From Sutterellaceae bacterium (lineage in GTDB: Bacteria; Pseudomonadota; Gammaproteobacteria; Burkholderiales; Burkholderiaceae_F): DNA of 6,837 nt. Made by a program: the position numbers and the translations under genes. The stretch is taken from contig JAUNOJ010000012.1 of assembly GCA_030531135.1 (NCBI GenBank), positions 10,048 to 16,884 of the forward strand, read 5' to 3'. Under the pieces are notes generated by a model. It ran no database searches, was not told where the DNA came from, and worked only from the letters and a program-made list of their open reading frames with translations. Below, one piece after another: positions 6,383-6,837 of this stretch. Positions within the stretch are counted from its first letter, which is position 1. Each line of letters opens with the position of its first letter.

Positions 6383-6837
6383 TTAGCTTGCTGCTTTTGT
6401 TTCTTGCGTACCGGTGTTTTCCAATGCTTGCGTCCAACGGCATCCGGTTTTGCTCTTTTTGGCAATCATTTCCAAAAATGCTTGGTGAACGGCCATTTCG
6501 TCGGCCGGCGTCGTCGCCTTGGCAAAAAGGTGTGCTTCCGGAACGGGTTCGTTGACTTCGCCCGCTTCATAGGCTTCACCCAAAAGCGAGCCTTGGGATC
6601 GCGTCATGGCCAAATAAACTTCGGCCAAAAGTTGTGAGTCCAACAAAGCGCCGTGCAAGGTACGGTTTGAATTGTCGACATCCAGACGCGAGCACAAAAC
6701 GTCCAGGGTGCAGCGTTGCCCCGGATACATATTTTGGGCCATTGCCAGAGAGTCGGTGACTTTTTCACAATAATCTTCGACTTTACCGAGCTTGAGGCGC
6801 TTGAGCTCCATATTCAGAAAGCCGATATCGAAAGAAG
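6383..6837 (-). CDS. dnaQ: DNA polymerase III epsilon subunit DnaQ (3' part, cut by window edge)
   Basis: 3'-5' proofreading exonuclease of the DNA polymerase III core. About 150 C-terminal residues are visible; by comparison with E. coli DnaQ roughly the first 100, including the first exonuclease motif, lie beyond the right edge. The visible frame starts SFDIGFLNMEL, the Exo II motif whose Asp is catalytic. It continues through KVTDSLAMAQNMYPGQRCTLDVLCSRLDVDNSNR to HGALLDSQLLAEVYLAM, the Exo III motif with the catalytic His and Asp (residues 61 and 66 of the visible part). QGSLL shortly after resembles a beta-clamp-binding motif in the place of E. coli QTSMAF. A linker and a C-terminal segment (ADEMAVHQAFLEMIAKKSK) fit the alpha-subunit-binding tail. 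The next gene, metN, is unrelated in function and separated by 150 bases. Confidence 0.94.
   Translation of the reverse strand, partial: SFDIGFLNMELKRLKLGKVEDYCEKVTDSLAMAQNMYPGQRCTLDVLCSRLDVDNSNRTLHGALLDSQLLAEVYLAMTRSQGSLLGEAYEAGEVNEPVPEAHLFAKATTPADEMAVHQAFLEMIAKKSKTGCRWTQALENTGTQETKAAS

Noticed and set aside
1..6837. CRISPR arrays, insertion sequences, phage or defence genes
   Set aside because: No spaced direct repeats, transposase motifs, terminal inverted repeats or integrase-like proteins were seen; the tRNA gene shows no duplicated 3' end that would indicate an attachment site.

Overview
The window reads as a bacterial chromosome segment of moderate GC content. The proteins look proteobacterial: DnaQ, MetN and MetI (MetI at 217 aa, MetN with a C-terminal NIL domain) and TrmB are close in form to the Escherichia coli proteins. 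The separate hisH-hisA-hisF-hisI genes and the short monofunctional HisI fit Betaproteobacteria (Burkholderiales). The flavodoxin/2x[4Fe-4S] protein suggests an anaerobic or microaerobic lifestyle, for example a Sutterellaceae-like lineage. This placement is inferred from remembered family features, not from a search.

Layout. On the + strand, 15-2598 is the distal part of a histidine operon: hisH, hisA, hisF and hisI, tightly spaced. It makes the two-subunit imidazole-glycerol-phosphate synthase (HisH+HisF) plus the HisA and HisI steps. It ends at a strong bidirectional terminator (2625-2665). No hisE follows. From there to the right edge everything is on the - strand. In transcription order (right to left) it is: the 3' part of dnaQ (cut by the window edge), metN-metI (methionine ABC importer ATPase and permease, overlapping by 11 bp), a terminator-like hairpin, a flavodoxin-ferredoxin fusion gene, tRNA-Gly(CCC) with its own promoter and terminator, and trmB (tRNA m7G46 methyltransferase), which converges on hisI.

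How the genes work together. HisH releases ammonia from glutamine and passes it to HisF, which acts on PRFAR, the product of HisA; HisI acts two steps before HisF. MetN and MetI form the cytoplasmic and membrane parts of a D/L-methionine importer whose substrate-binding protein MetQ is not in the window. The tRNA gene and trmB are neighbours, but this tRNA lacks G46 and so is probably not itself a TrmB substrate.

Most of the window is ordinary housekeeping DNA, and I do not see a new multi-gene system. The most interesting signals are regulatory. The leader of metN has two mutually exclusive stems, one followed by a seven-U tract, resembling a transcription attenuator. The poorly characterised flavodoxin-ferredoxin gene also has a leader with competing hairpins. 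There is no gene-free stretch longer than about 185 bases.
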